From NCBI GenBank assembly GCA_031376385.1, contig JANMDQ010000031.1, positions 1 to 64,000 of the forward strand: 64,000 bases of DNA, given 5' to 3'. Below the pieces are notes generated by a model. The model saw nothing but the letters and a program-made list of their open reading frames with translations. It did not search any database and was not told the DNA's origin. Shown here in pieces: positions 52,524-60,336 of this stretch. Every line of letters begins with the position of its first letter. Position 1 is the first letter of the stretch. The position numbers and the translations under genes were made by a program. Source of the stretch: Aquisediminimonas sp031376385 (GTDB lineage: Bacteria; Pseudomonadota; Alphaproteobacteria; Sphingomonadales; Sphingomonadaceae).

Positions 52524-53234
52524 TTACAACTTACCAGATAGCTCAAATACATAGCCACCGGGCGTTTCGCGAAAGCCCATTGTGGTAAGCTTCGCTGCAT
52601 CTTCAGGGTTGGCCGGTTTCAGGGAAAATTGGGTCGTGTATTGCCCATCGCCCACAATTCGGACGCGCGCGCGTTCTAACGTGGATTGGCTGGTAAGAGG
52701 CAGCAGAACCGCCGCGCCGTCGCAGCGGAGTGTGCCAAGCAATTGCTGGCCAAGCGGCACAGTGCCAAATGTGGGTGCCAACACAACACGGACTTGCCCG
52801 CTAGCGGTGCGACATTTACCGTCAGCAAAACTTACGTCCACATTGTTAAGCTCGACCTTGTCAATTGGCAGCGGATCAAACGCGCCGGGGATGGCAAGTG
52901 CTGCGGTCAACCCCTCCACACCCAATCCGCCAGAAGTGCTGAATACCAGCGCCTTGCCACCATCACCGCCAAGCGAGTTGAGGGCGAATGCAAGCTTTCC
53001 TGTCAACAAGCTCGGCACCGAAAGGCCTGTTTTGAAATCTCCAATTGCAATTCCATCCAACGCGACGCCGCGCAATCGCCCGCTCCAGATCGACCCTTCG
53101 GCGGCACGAGCCGTCACAGGGAAATTTCCCAGACCACCCATCGCGAGCGCGAGGCGCAGCGGAAAGAAGGCTATCAGCGCGATCATGAGGGCGGCGACGG
53201 AGAACAAAATGATGCGGCGGTTCGGTCCCATCAT
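52524..53234 (-). CDS. gspN: Type II secretion system protein N
   Basis: 236-aa inner-membrane bitopic protein of the T2SS. One N-terminal helix (IILFSVAALMIALIAFFPLRLAL) is followed by a periplasmic beta-rich domain (GSIWSGRLRGVALDGIAIGD), typical of GspN. It is the last gene of the gsp operon, separated from gspM by 63 bp. Confidence 0.85.
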   Translation of the reverse strand: MMGPNRRIILFSVAALMIALIAFFPLRLALAMGGLGNFPVTARAAEGSIWSGRLRGVALDGIAIGDFKTGLSVPSLLTGKLAFALNSLGGDGGKALVFSTSGGLGVEGLTAALAIPGAFDPLPIDKVELNNVDVSFADGKCRTASGQVRVVLAPTFGTVPLGQQLLGTLRCDGAAVLLPLTSQSTLERARVRIVGDGQYTTQFSLKPANPEDAAKLTTMGFRETPGGYVFELSGKL

Positions 53235-53297
53235 GGAAATATCGCCTGAAGCCGCTCATCCTGAGGAACGTATTTGGTGCGGCACCAATTCGACATA

Positions 53298-53777
53298 TTA
53301 TCGCACTTGCGCCTTTAACACTGCATCCGCCGCAATGGTGGCGTCAGTATTGGTGCGAACGGACACTTGTTCTGCAAAAATGCCTTGGGCATTCAACTTG
53401 TTCAGCCACGCAAAAAAGGCAGGGCTTTTTGCCGACACCAGTGTCACTGAAACCGCATCCATCCCTGTTGGATCAACACGGGATAGCGTGAAGCCAGCGT
53501 CACTGGCAGATTGCGTGATAACGGTTTGCAAAGGACCATCCAGCGCCACGGAAGGTGCGGCCAGCGCCGCCTTCAACGCACGTGCTTTAATCTGCACCGT
53601 CGCCTCATCTATGACTGCCTTTTCGTGGCGCAACCTCGCCGCTTCGGCCCCTGCAAACAATGGACGTGTGATCCCCAACCACAAGAACACGATTAGTAGG
53701 AAAACGGCCATAATGATGAGCAATATCTGCTCGCGTTGGGCTCTTTCTGCCCACCAGAGGCGTGCTGCGTCGATCAC
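53298..53777 (-). CDS. gspM: Type II secretion system protein M
   Basis: 159-aa inner-membrane assembly-platform protein. Cytoplasmic N-terminus RLWWAERAQREQ, a transmembrane helix (ILLIIMAVFLLIVFLWLGI) and a periplasmic ferredoxin-like domain (FFAWLNKLNAQGIFAEQVSVR). Overlaps the gspL stop by 4 nt. Binds GspL. Confidence 0.87.
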   Translation of the reverse strand: MIDAARLWWAERAQREQILLIIMAVFLLIVFLWLGITRPLFAGAEAARLRHEKAVIDEATVQIKARALKAALAAPSVALDGPLQTVITQSASDAGFTLSRVDPTGMDAVSVTLVSAKSPAFFAWLNKLNAQGIFAEQVSVRTNTDATIAADAVLKAQVR

Positions 53778-54832
53778 CGCCCCCTCACTTTCAGTTCAGC
53801 AATAGGCTGATCTTGAGCAGGGTTAAGAGGCTCGCTCTCCACCTCCAGCCCCAAAGCCCGCATCCGCGCAGCGACGGCATCAATTTCTTCGGGCTTGGTT
53901 GCGCGGATGCTTGCCCGCAACAGGCCGTCGGGGGTGAATGTCATCATTGTCAATTCAACATTGGGAGTTGCCTGCACCGCAAGATTGACCGCTGCGCTAG
54001 TATTAGCAAATCCAGCCCCGCCGCCGCGAAGGGCCGCAAGCCGAGCGTCGAGTTGAGTGAGCGCCTGATCTTCCGGCACATTTGCGCCGACGACTGTTTG
54101 TGCCGCGGTGCGCGCTGTGGCCTCCAAAGTGTCGCTTTGGGTGTTAAGCCGGATCATTGTGACGAGTGGAATGAGGAGCGTGATGACCATCAGAGCAACG
54201 ATCAACCAGCCGATCTTGCGAAGCAAAGTGCCATCAAGTGTAAGCCGCGTTCGCCGTTCAAATTCCCCTTGCCGCAGGTTCATTTCTGGATTGATTGCTG
54301 CGGCCGCCATTGCGGCATCAAATTCTGCGGCAGTCAGGGCCTGAACTGGCGCGTCGCCGATCATCAATGGCGTAATGACGTCATCCCACCCGCCCGCGAA
54401 CATCGGGCTGCGCACCAGCTGTAGCGCGCCAAGATGCGCCGTCTGAACGGCTTCGTCAGCGCGCGGCATCAATAACGGTGCTGGGAGGATGACATCAGGG
54501 TCAAAACCTGCAATCCACTGCGCGACGCCTGTTCGCGATACGCTGGCAGCAGTGAGCCCGTCCTCCGAACAAACAACATGCAGATCATCCGAGAGGATCA
54601 GGCTTTCATCAACAACGGCCAACCGCGCCGCTGCGCGCGCTTGAGCGGGCGGTAATTCAGCGAGATCAACGGGCGAAAGGATCACATCGTCTACCGCTGG
54701 CACAAACACACGCACCCGCTCAGTATCGCGTTCTGGTAGAGTATCAGCGTCACCGCGTACGACCACTTCCCCGTCATCCAAATGGACCCACGCAAGATGC
54801 GGTTCTGACAAGATCAGCTCTACGCGGCTCAT
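53774..54832 (-). CDS. gspL: Type II secretion system protein L
   Basis: 352-aa assembly-platform protein that recruits the GspE ATPase. Actin-like cytoplasmic domain (LILSEPHLAWVHLDDGEVVV, PPAQARAAARLAVVDESLI), one transmembrane helix (IGWLIVALMVITLLIPLVTM), and a periplasmic ferredoxin-like domain ending PIAELKVRGR. Start overlaps gspK stop by 4 nt. Confidence 0.88.
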   Translation of the reverse strand: MSRVELILSEPHLAWVHLDDGEVVVRGDADTLPERDTERVRVFVPAVDDVILSPVDLAELPPAQARAAARLAVVDESLILSDDLHVVCSEDGLTAASVSRTGVAQWIAGFDPDVILPAPLLMPRADEAVQTAHLGALQLVRSPMFAGGWDDVITPLMIGDAPVQALTAAEFDAAMAAAAINPEMNLRQGEFERRTRLTLDGTLLRKIGWLIVALMVITLLIPLVTMIRLNTQSDTLEATARTAAQTVVGANVPEDQALTQLDARLAALRGGGAGFANTSAAVNLAVQATPNVELTMMTFTPDGLLRASIRATKPEEIDAVAARMRALGLEVESEPLNPAQDQPIAELKVRGR

Positions 54833-55800
54833 TGCGGATCACCGTAAGAGCGGCTGACAACACGCGCCGGCGGATTTTCTCCGTCGATCAGCGACACTTG
54901 CCGGTGCTCGGCGCCGGCAAGCGCAATCGACACATCTAGCCCAAACCAACGCGTGCGCACTTGCGTTTGTGCCATCACTTCAGCGGCTGGCGTCAATCCA
55001 GTTAAAGCAGGCAATTTCCAAAAATCCACTGCAGTTGCGTAGCCGCTGGTAGGCCGCTCGTCGATCATCTGTTTTGCCGTTTGCACAGACAGTTTGTTCG
55101 GCACGAGCATCGCGATCAGTGGCGCTTGGCCCGGCGTCAGTGTGTTCACATTTATCGGGGAAAGGCCCGCTGTCGGCAGCGCGCAGACCCACGGGCGAAT
55201 GAGGCGGTAATGATCGCCTGTCATTCCAGCGATAATGCGCAACTCGCTCGCATCAACCATAAGAGTGTTGGCCGCGAGCGACGGCGTGTAAGCCCCATCC
55301 TCTGCACCACCGGGGAGAGGCGCATTGTCGCTATCGATCCAGTCTGCGGTCGCCTGCGATAGTGATCGGGCATTATTTTGGGGGATGCCCACTAGCGTCA
55401 TTAACGCTTCAAACTGGCCAATGGCAATGGGGTTGGCCGTTAGGCCTGTTTCAAAGTTACCGGTGGCCAGACTGTTGAGATTGAAGCAATTGCCGCCATC
55501 GATCAGCTTGGCCGTCGCACTGCCGCCATCGATGGGAAAAGGCACTGCCCTCCCCATCCAATCGCCCGCCAACGTCGTCTTCTTGCTGTCAGTCGCAAGC
55601 AGGTCGGCTATACGCGACGTAGCGATGGTCTCCGCCGCCAGGCCGTAGGCGCGGGCCTGCGATAGAGCGATGAGATTAATCGAGGCTCGAGTGGCAAGGG
55701 TCAGCCTGTCCAGCGATGCAGCCGCGATCACACCAATAACCGCGACCAGCATCAGAACCGTCAGCAACGCCGCGCCCCGTTCGGAGGGCTTTGGGATCAC
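54829..55800 (-). CDS. gspK: Type II secretion system minor pseudopilin GspK
   Basis: 323-aa large pseudopilin at the tip of the pseudopilus. Prepilin-like start ERGAALLTVLMLVAVIGVIAA, with the large domain (FNLNSLATGNF, DSDNAPLPGGAEDGAY, PINVNTLTPGQAPLIAML) characteristic of GspK. The frame is open to 55917, but the GTG at 55800 overlaps the gspJ stop (GTGA) and starts the prepilin peptide. Confidence 0.9.
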   Translation of the reverse strand: MIPKPSERGAALLTVLMLVAVIGVIAAASLDRLTLATRASINLIALSQARAYGLAAETIATSRIADLLATDSKKTTLAGDWMGRAVPFPIDGGSATAKLIDGGNCFNLNSLATGNFETGLTANPIAIGQFEALMTLVGIPQNNARSLSQATADWIDSDNAPLPGGAEDGAYTPSLAANTLMVDASELRIIAGMTGDHYRLIRPWVCALPTAGLSPINVNTLTPGQAPLIAMLVPNKLSVQTAKQMIDERPTSGYATAVDFWKLPALTGLTPAAEVMAQTQVRTRWFGLDVSIALAGAEHRQVSLIDGENPPARVVSRSYGDPQ

Positions 55801-56381
55801 TGCCCTGCCCCCACAAGAAACATTTGCGACACAGCCGGCGCGCCTGTCTGCTTCACAGTTACTTCCAGCGCGCGCGGCATGGCGCGGGGGTCTGTCGCGG
55901 CCCAGCGGCCACGCCATTCTGCCTTTTCGCGAAAACGTAGGGTCACATTTTCCACGTTCGTCATAATGGTCGCGGGGTCAAGCGCCACACCACCGTCAGC
56001 CATGGGGCGTGCGATCCGCTGCAACTGGCCATTCGCGACCAGCCAATCGATCCGCTGCACGGCGCTACGGGGAATGTCGCCACTGGTCGACACGCCCATG
56101 CGCACATAGCTTAGCAACCGAGAAACATCTCCACCAACGAAAGCTGCTTCTGGAGCACCGCCCTGACCGCGTGACGTGCGCGGCACGGCTTGGGCCAGAT
56201 CTTGGGCCAGAATCACAGACAAACGCCGCAGCTCCGCCACTTCTTCAAGCCGCACTTTGGTCGCCGCTTGCGCATTGTTGCTGAAACTTAGGAGGCCGAC
56301 CCCCGCAGCCGCGAGAATCCCGAAGATAAGCAGCGCAATCGTCAGTTCAATGAGTGTGAAGCCTTGTTCGCTGCGTTTCAT
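55797..56381 (-). CDS. gspJ: Type II secretion system minor pseudopilin GspJ
   Basis: 194 aa. Prepilin cleavage site KRSEQGFTLIELTIALLIFG, then a beta-rich globular domain (RLEEVAELRRLSVILAQDLA; LRFREKAEWRGRW). Sits in the pseudopilus tip complex with GspI and GspK. Overlaps the gspI stop by 4 nt. Confidence 0.9.
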   Translation of the reverse strand: MKRSEQGFTLIELTIALLIFGILAAAGVGLLSFSNNAQAATKVRLEEVAELRRLSVILAQDLAQAVPRTSRGQGGAPEAAFVGGDVSRLLSYVRMGVSTSGDIPRSAVQRIDWLVANGQLQRIARPMADGGVALDPATIMTNVENVTLRFREKAEWRGRWAATDPRAMPRALEVTVKQTGAPAVSQMFLVGAGQ

Positions 56382-56752
56382 GTGATGGGCCTTGCAAGGC
56401 TTACAAAGCCGCCGGGGCGACCGAACTGATCGCTGACACGGATATCGACGCGAATGATGCGCGCATCTGCCGTCGCCTTCACATCACGCGTCCAACGCCA
56501 CTGCCTGCCGCCGTTCTCGATCACGCCTTGGATTGTGCCCCGCGTTGGCGGCAAGGGATCAGTGAGGACTTCAACCGCAAGATTGTTCGTGACGATTTGC
56601 CCCAAGGTGCGCGTTTCAATTTCACCCGTGTTGCGCACTGTGGCCCCCACTAAGCGGAGTAATGCAAGTGCTGCCAGACTAAAAATAGCCAGTGCAACCA
56701 TCATTTCAATGAGAGTGAAGCCGGATTGAGCGGGGCGTTTACCGGGCAACAT
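56378..56752 (-). CDS. gspI: Type II secretion system minor pseudopilin GspI
   Basis: 124 aa from ATG 56752 (MLPGKRPAQSGFTLIEMMVA). Prepilin signal SGFTLIE and the GspI body (VEVLTDPLPPTRGTIQGVIE, QWRWTRDVKATADARIIRVD). The frame is open to 56797 inside gspH, but the longer form would bury the prepilin signal. Overlaps gspH by 14 nt. Confidence 0.88.
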   Translation of the reverse strand: MLPGKRPAQSGFTLIEMMVALAIFSLAALALLRLVGATVRNTGEIETRTLGQIVTNNLAVEVLTDPLPPTRGTIQGVIENGGRQWRWTRDVKATADARIIRVDIRVSDQFGRPGGFVSLARPIT

Positions 56753-57197
56753 TGATGCCCCCGCCCACCGCGAATTGCACAGACACGCTGGTTCCATTAC
56801 GCGATAACGTCACTGTCTGTGCTTGGTTCGCTAATCCACTGGTATCGTAGAACACAGTCGTCACGGTGGCTTTTGTTCCCTCACTCCAAGCTGCCGCTTT
56901 TAGTGGCTTAGCGGAAAGAGCCACCCATTCGCCCCGTTCTTGGCGCGAAAAGCCGTAGCCGCTTGCAGTCGTTTCGACCCGCGTGTCCCGCGCGCTTAGC
57001 ACCGCTTCGTCACGCACATGCGCGGCCCGCGCCGCAAACCGCTCTGCCTCACTCACCAGGCTCCCTCGCGGGTCAGGCGAAATAAACGTGACCGCTGCAG
57101 AAGCCAGCCCGATGATGGCAATCACCACCATCAATTCGATGAGAGTGAAGCCACGAGCATGACGGTTAGGCTCAATCCCAGTTGCCAACGTCTGCAT
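56739..57197 (-). CDS. gspH: Type II secretion system minor pseudopilin GspH
   Basis: 152 aa from ATG 57197. Prepilin site HARGFTLIELMVVIAIIGLA, then a small beta domain (GFSRQERGEWVALSAKPLKA; FYDTSGLANQAQTVTLSRNG). The long frame back to 57395 is gspG sequence in another frame and is not used. It overlaps the gspG 3' end by 26 nt; a TTG at 57188 would shorten this. Confidence 0.87.
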   Translation of the reverse strand: MQTLATGIEPNRHARGFTLIELMVVIAIIGLASAAVTFISPDPRGSLVSEAERFAARAAHVRDEAVLSARDTRVETTASGYGFSRQERGEWVALSAKPLKAAAWSEGTKATVTTVFYDTSGLANQAQTVTLSRNGTSVSVQFAVGGGINVAR

Positions 57198-57609
57198 TGT
57201 CGCCTTCACCGCCTTCGGCCCCGTCTGCGCCGAGCGAATAGATGTCAATTGCCCCACGCCGCCCTGGATTGGCATAGAGATAAGGCTTTCCCCAAGGATC
57301 GTTGGGCAGTTTCTTAATATAGCCGCCCGGCTGATAACGCCCCGGCTGTGTGAGCGAAGATGGCGGCGTGACAAGCGCCTGAAGGCCGTCGCCACTGGTC
57401 GGATAAGTTAGATTGTTGAGCTTATACATTTCCACCGCTTGCTCCAACAGCGCGACATCGGCCTTCGCCTTGCCGACCATCGCTTTATCCTGCTGTGGAA
57501 GAACCGTCAGCGCCACTATTGTGGCAAGCAGCCCGAGTATGACGATCACCACCATCAATTCAATCAAAGTAAAGCCATCTTCGTCAGTGTGTTTCATCAG
57601 GTGCCTCAT
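57172..57609 (-). CDS. gspG: Type II secretion system major pseudopilin GspG
   Basis: 145 aa, main subunit of the pseudopilus. Signal DEDGFTLIELMVVIVILGLL, pilin helix (KAMVGKAKADVALLEQAVEM) and the GspG core with calcium-site loops (LPNDPWGKPYLYANPG, DIYSLGADGAEGGEGDNADV). Start ATG 57609 overlaps the gspF stop as ATGA; the internal ATG at 57597 is possible. Confidence 0.92.
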   Translation of the reverse strand: MRHLMKHTDEDGFTLIELMVVIVILGLLATIVALTVLPQQDKAMVGKAKADVALLEQAVEMYKLNNLTYPTSGDGLQALVTPPSSLTQPGRYQPGGYIKKLPNDPWGKPYLYANPGRRGAIDIYSLGADGAEGGEGDNADVGNWD

Positions 57610-58832
57610 AACGCGGCCAGCGATTCAAGCTGGAGAATGGGGAGGAGGATGGACAGGATGATCGCTGCAACGATGCTACCCATCAATACGATAATTAGCG
57701 GCTCCAGCATCGCAAGCGCTGTCGTTGTGAATGTATCAAATTCCTGTTCTAGATATTCGGCCGCGCGTTCCAGCATCATGTCCAACTGCCCCGACGCTTC
57801 CCCGGAGGCAACGAGATAGACGAGAAGTGGTGGGAAGATATTGGCCGTCTTCATCGCGCCGGAAAGGCTGCCGCCCCCCCTGATTTCCTCGACAATGCCC
57901 TGAGATGCTGCGCGGAGCGCATGATTGGAAACGGTTGGTGTGGTAAGCGAAAGCCCCTCATAAAGCGGCAGGCGGCTCGCTACCATTGTTGCGAGCGTGC
58001 GTGCCATACGAGCGGCGTTCAAATCACGCAGCAAGCGTCCAAACAGCGGTAATCGCAGTAACCAAGCATCAAAGCGCAGGCGAAGCGCGGAGTTCTGAAG
58101 GGCCTGCCAAGCAACAACGCCCAACAACCCAAACAAAATCAGCAGCGCCCACCACCAGTTCGCCAGAAAACCTGACATCGCCATCACGATGCGCGTAATC
58201 AGCGGCAGGCTTTGGCCAACCGTATCAAATTGTTCGACAATTTTGGGCACGACCCAAATCATCAACGCACCGACAACCAAGAACGCGACTAGCGCCAAGA
58301 TGATCGGGTAAGCCAATGCGGAAATAATTTTGCTCCGCATTGTGGCTTGCCGTTCGAGAAGATGCGCGAGGCGTTCGAGCATGATCGGTAGGGAGCCCGA
58401 GGCCTCCCCTGCCGAAACAAGCGCGCGGTAAAGCGGGGGGAAGCTGCGCGCTTCTGTGGCCATAGCGTCAGCAATGCGCCGCCCCTCAAACACACTGGCG
58501 TGCACATTCGAAACAATCGTCCGCATGTGCGGCTTTTCGGTTTGTAAGGCGATGGTGCGCAGAGATTCTTCCAGTGGAGACACAAGCGAAAGCGTCGCCA
58601 ATTGCCGAGTGAACAGCGTCAATTGTTTGGATGATGCCCGCTTTGGTCCAAGTCCTTTGCCAGACAGAAGCGGTTCCGCTCGGTTTTGAGTCGCTTCGCT
58701 TTGTTCCAGCGACACCACGTAAAGCTGCTTGCGTGTTAGCGTTTCGCGCGCGTCAGTCAGCGTCGGGGCTGTCAGTCGACCCTGCTTTTCGCGGCCCGCC
58801 ACATCTATCGCGCGGTAGGCAAAATCAGTCAT
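57606..58832 (-). CDS. gspF: Type II secretion system inner-membrane platform protein GspF
   Basis: 408-aa polytopic protein with two repeated GspF domains. Cytoplasmic domain 1 (FTRQLATLSLVSPLEESLRT), membrane helices (ALAYPIILALVAFLVVGALM; LANWWWALLILFGLLGVVAW), and domain 2 (ARTLATMVASRLPLYEGL; MLERAAEYLEQEFDTFTTTA). Frame open to 58946, but the ATG at 58832 (MTDFAYRAIDVAGREKQG) is the family start, with 8 nt overlap into gspE. Confidence 0.92.
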   Translation of the reverse strand: MTDFAYRAIDVAGREKQGRLTAPTLTDARETLTRKQLYVVSLEQSEATQNRAEPLLSGKGLGPKRASSKQLTLFTRQLATLSLVSPLEESLRTIALQTEKPHMRTIVSNVHASVFEGRRIADAMATEARSFPPLYRALVSAGEASGSLPIMLERLAHLLERQATMRSKIISALAYPIILALVAFLVVGALMIWVVPKIVEQFDTVGQSLPLITRIVMAMSGFLANWWWALLILFGLLGVVAWQALQNSALRLRFDAWLLRLPLFGRLLRDLNAARMARTLATMVASRLPLYEGLSLTTPTVSNHALRAASQGIVEEIRGGGSLSGAMKTANIFPPLLVYLVASGEASGQLDMMLERAAEYLEQEFDTFTTTALAMLEPLIIVLMGSIVAAIILSILLPILQLESLAAL

Positions 58833-60336
58833 CGACTGCCTCCCGCCGCAAGATGCGAATGGCTTCTTCTGCTGTCGTTTTACCTTCGAGCACCAGCGAG
58901 CGCGCTGCGCCGGCCAAGTCGCTTGATTTAGCAAAGGCATGGGCACTTAAAGCAGCTTCATCACCGTCGCTGTTGATAAGGCTGCGAATTTTGTCATCAA
59001 CGCGGATCGCCTCATACACGCCGATACGGCCTTTGAAGCCGGAGCTGGAGCAAGTTTCGCAACCTTTGTGGTCATAGATGACCGTGCCTGCTTCTATCCC
59101 CAACATCGAAGCCACTGAATCACCGGCAGGCACTGCGACTTTGCACAGATCGCACACGCGCCGCACCAGTCGCTGGGCAATCACGGCGCGCAATGTAGAG
59201 GCGAGCAAAAACGGCTCCACTCGCATATCCCGCATCCTCGTGACGGCCCCTACGGCATTATTGGTATGCACAGTCGAAAGCACCAGATGGCCAGTGAGTG
59301 ATGCTTGAACAGCAATCTCCGCAGTCTCCCGGTCGCGGATTTCGCCAACCATGACAATGTCGGGGTCTTGCCGCAAAATCGCACGCAGGCCTGTTGCGAA
59401 GGACAGGCCGACTTTGGGGTTCACTTGCGTCTGGCCAATCCCGTCCACCGCATATTCAACGGGGTCTTCCACAGTCAGTATGTTGCGCGCACCATCATTC
59501 AGCAAACGCAGCGCGGCATAAAGCGTAGTTGTCTTCCCCGATCCCGTTGGGCCAGTGACGAGGATGATACCATTGGGTTCCGAAAGGCCATCGAGCAGCA
59601 GTTTATGCGTGCCTGCGTCCATACCAAGGGCGTCGAACGAAATGCCTGCGTTGTCCTTGTCAAGGATGCGCAGAACCACTCGCTCCCCGCCACGCGACGG
59701 CAAAGTCGAAACGCGGACGTCCAATTGCTTGCCGCCAAGTGTCAGGCTGATCCGCCCATCCTGCGGAATACGGCGCTCCGCAATGTCCAGCCGCGCCATC
59801 ACTTTGATCCGGCTCACGACAATAGGAGCGACGTGCGGTGGCATCCGCAGCGTTTCGCGCAGCACCCCGTCAATCCGCATCCGGAATACTAGGCCTGATT
59901 CAAACGGCTCAATATGAATGTCCGACACGCCGTTGCGCACGGCGTCTGCAATAAGGCCATTGATAAGGCGGATGGCGGGTGCATCGTCACTGCTATCTAG
60001 CAAATCCTCAGCCGTGGGAATTCCCGTCGCGATTACGCCGAGATCATCACTGAGGCCGAGCGACCCCGCAGCCATGGCGGCTGCTTCGCCGTTCATTGCG
60101 TAGCGCGTGGAGAGGAGGCCATCAAACTGGGCGGCGTTCACGTGTTCGACGTCAAAGCTGCGAGATAGATGGCGTTTCACTTCCATCAGGATGCGGGGGT
60201 TTGCGCCTTCGCGGATTGCTATGGTGAGGTTGTCGCCGTCATGCTGCACTACTACCACGCCATTACGTCGCGCAAAGCCATAAGGGATTTGCTTTGGTGC
60301 TGCTACCTCAGCTTCCAAGGCCACGGCCTCTGTCAC
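58825..60336 (-). CDS. gspE: Type II secretion system ATPase GspE
   Basis: 503-aa hexameric ATPase. N-terminal MshEN-like domain (PYGFARRNGVVVV), Walker A GPTGSGKTTTLYAALR, Asp box (TVEDPVEYAVDG), Walker B region DPDIVMVGEIRDRETAEIA, and a tetracysteine zinc site (VCDLC, GCETC). Powers pseudopilus assembly. Overlaps the gspD stop by 4 nt. Confidence 0.95.
   Translation of the reverse strand: MTEAVALEAEVAAPKQIPYGFARRNGVVVVQHDGDNLTIAIREGANPRILMEVKRHLSRSFDVEHVNAAQFDGLLSTRYAMNGEAAAMAAGSLGLSDDLGVIATGIPTAEDLLDSSDDAPAIRLINGLIADAVRNGVSDIHIEPFESGLVFRMRIDGVLRETLRMPPHVAPIVVSRIKVMARLDIAERRIPQDGRISLTLGGKQLDVRVSTLPSRGGERVVLRILDKDNAGISFDALGMDAGTHKLLLDGLSEPNGIILVTGPTGSGKTTTLYAALRLLNDGARNILTVEDPVEYAVDGIGQTQVNPKVGLSFATGLRAILRQDPDIVMVGEIRDRETAEIAVQASLTGHLVLSTVHTNNAVGAVTRMRDMRVEPFLLASTLRAVIAQRLVRRVCDLCKVAVPAGDSVASMLGIEAGTVIYDHKGCETCSSSGFKGRIGVYEAIRVDDKIRSLINSDGDEAALSAHAFAKSSDLAGAARSLVLEGKTTAEEAIRILRREAVDD

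Noticed and set aside
53235..53297. TTGGTGC-G-GCACCAA palindrome between gspM and gspN
   Set aside because: Only 7-bp arms with a 1-base centre and no T-tract. Not enough to call a terminator or operator.
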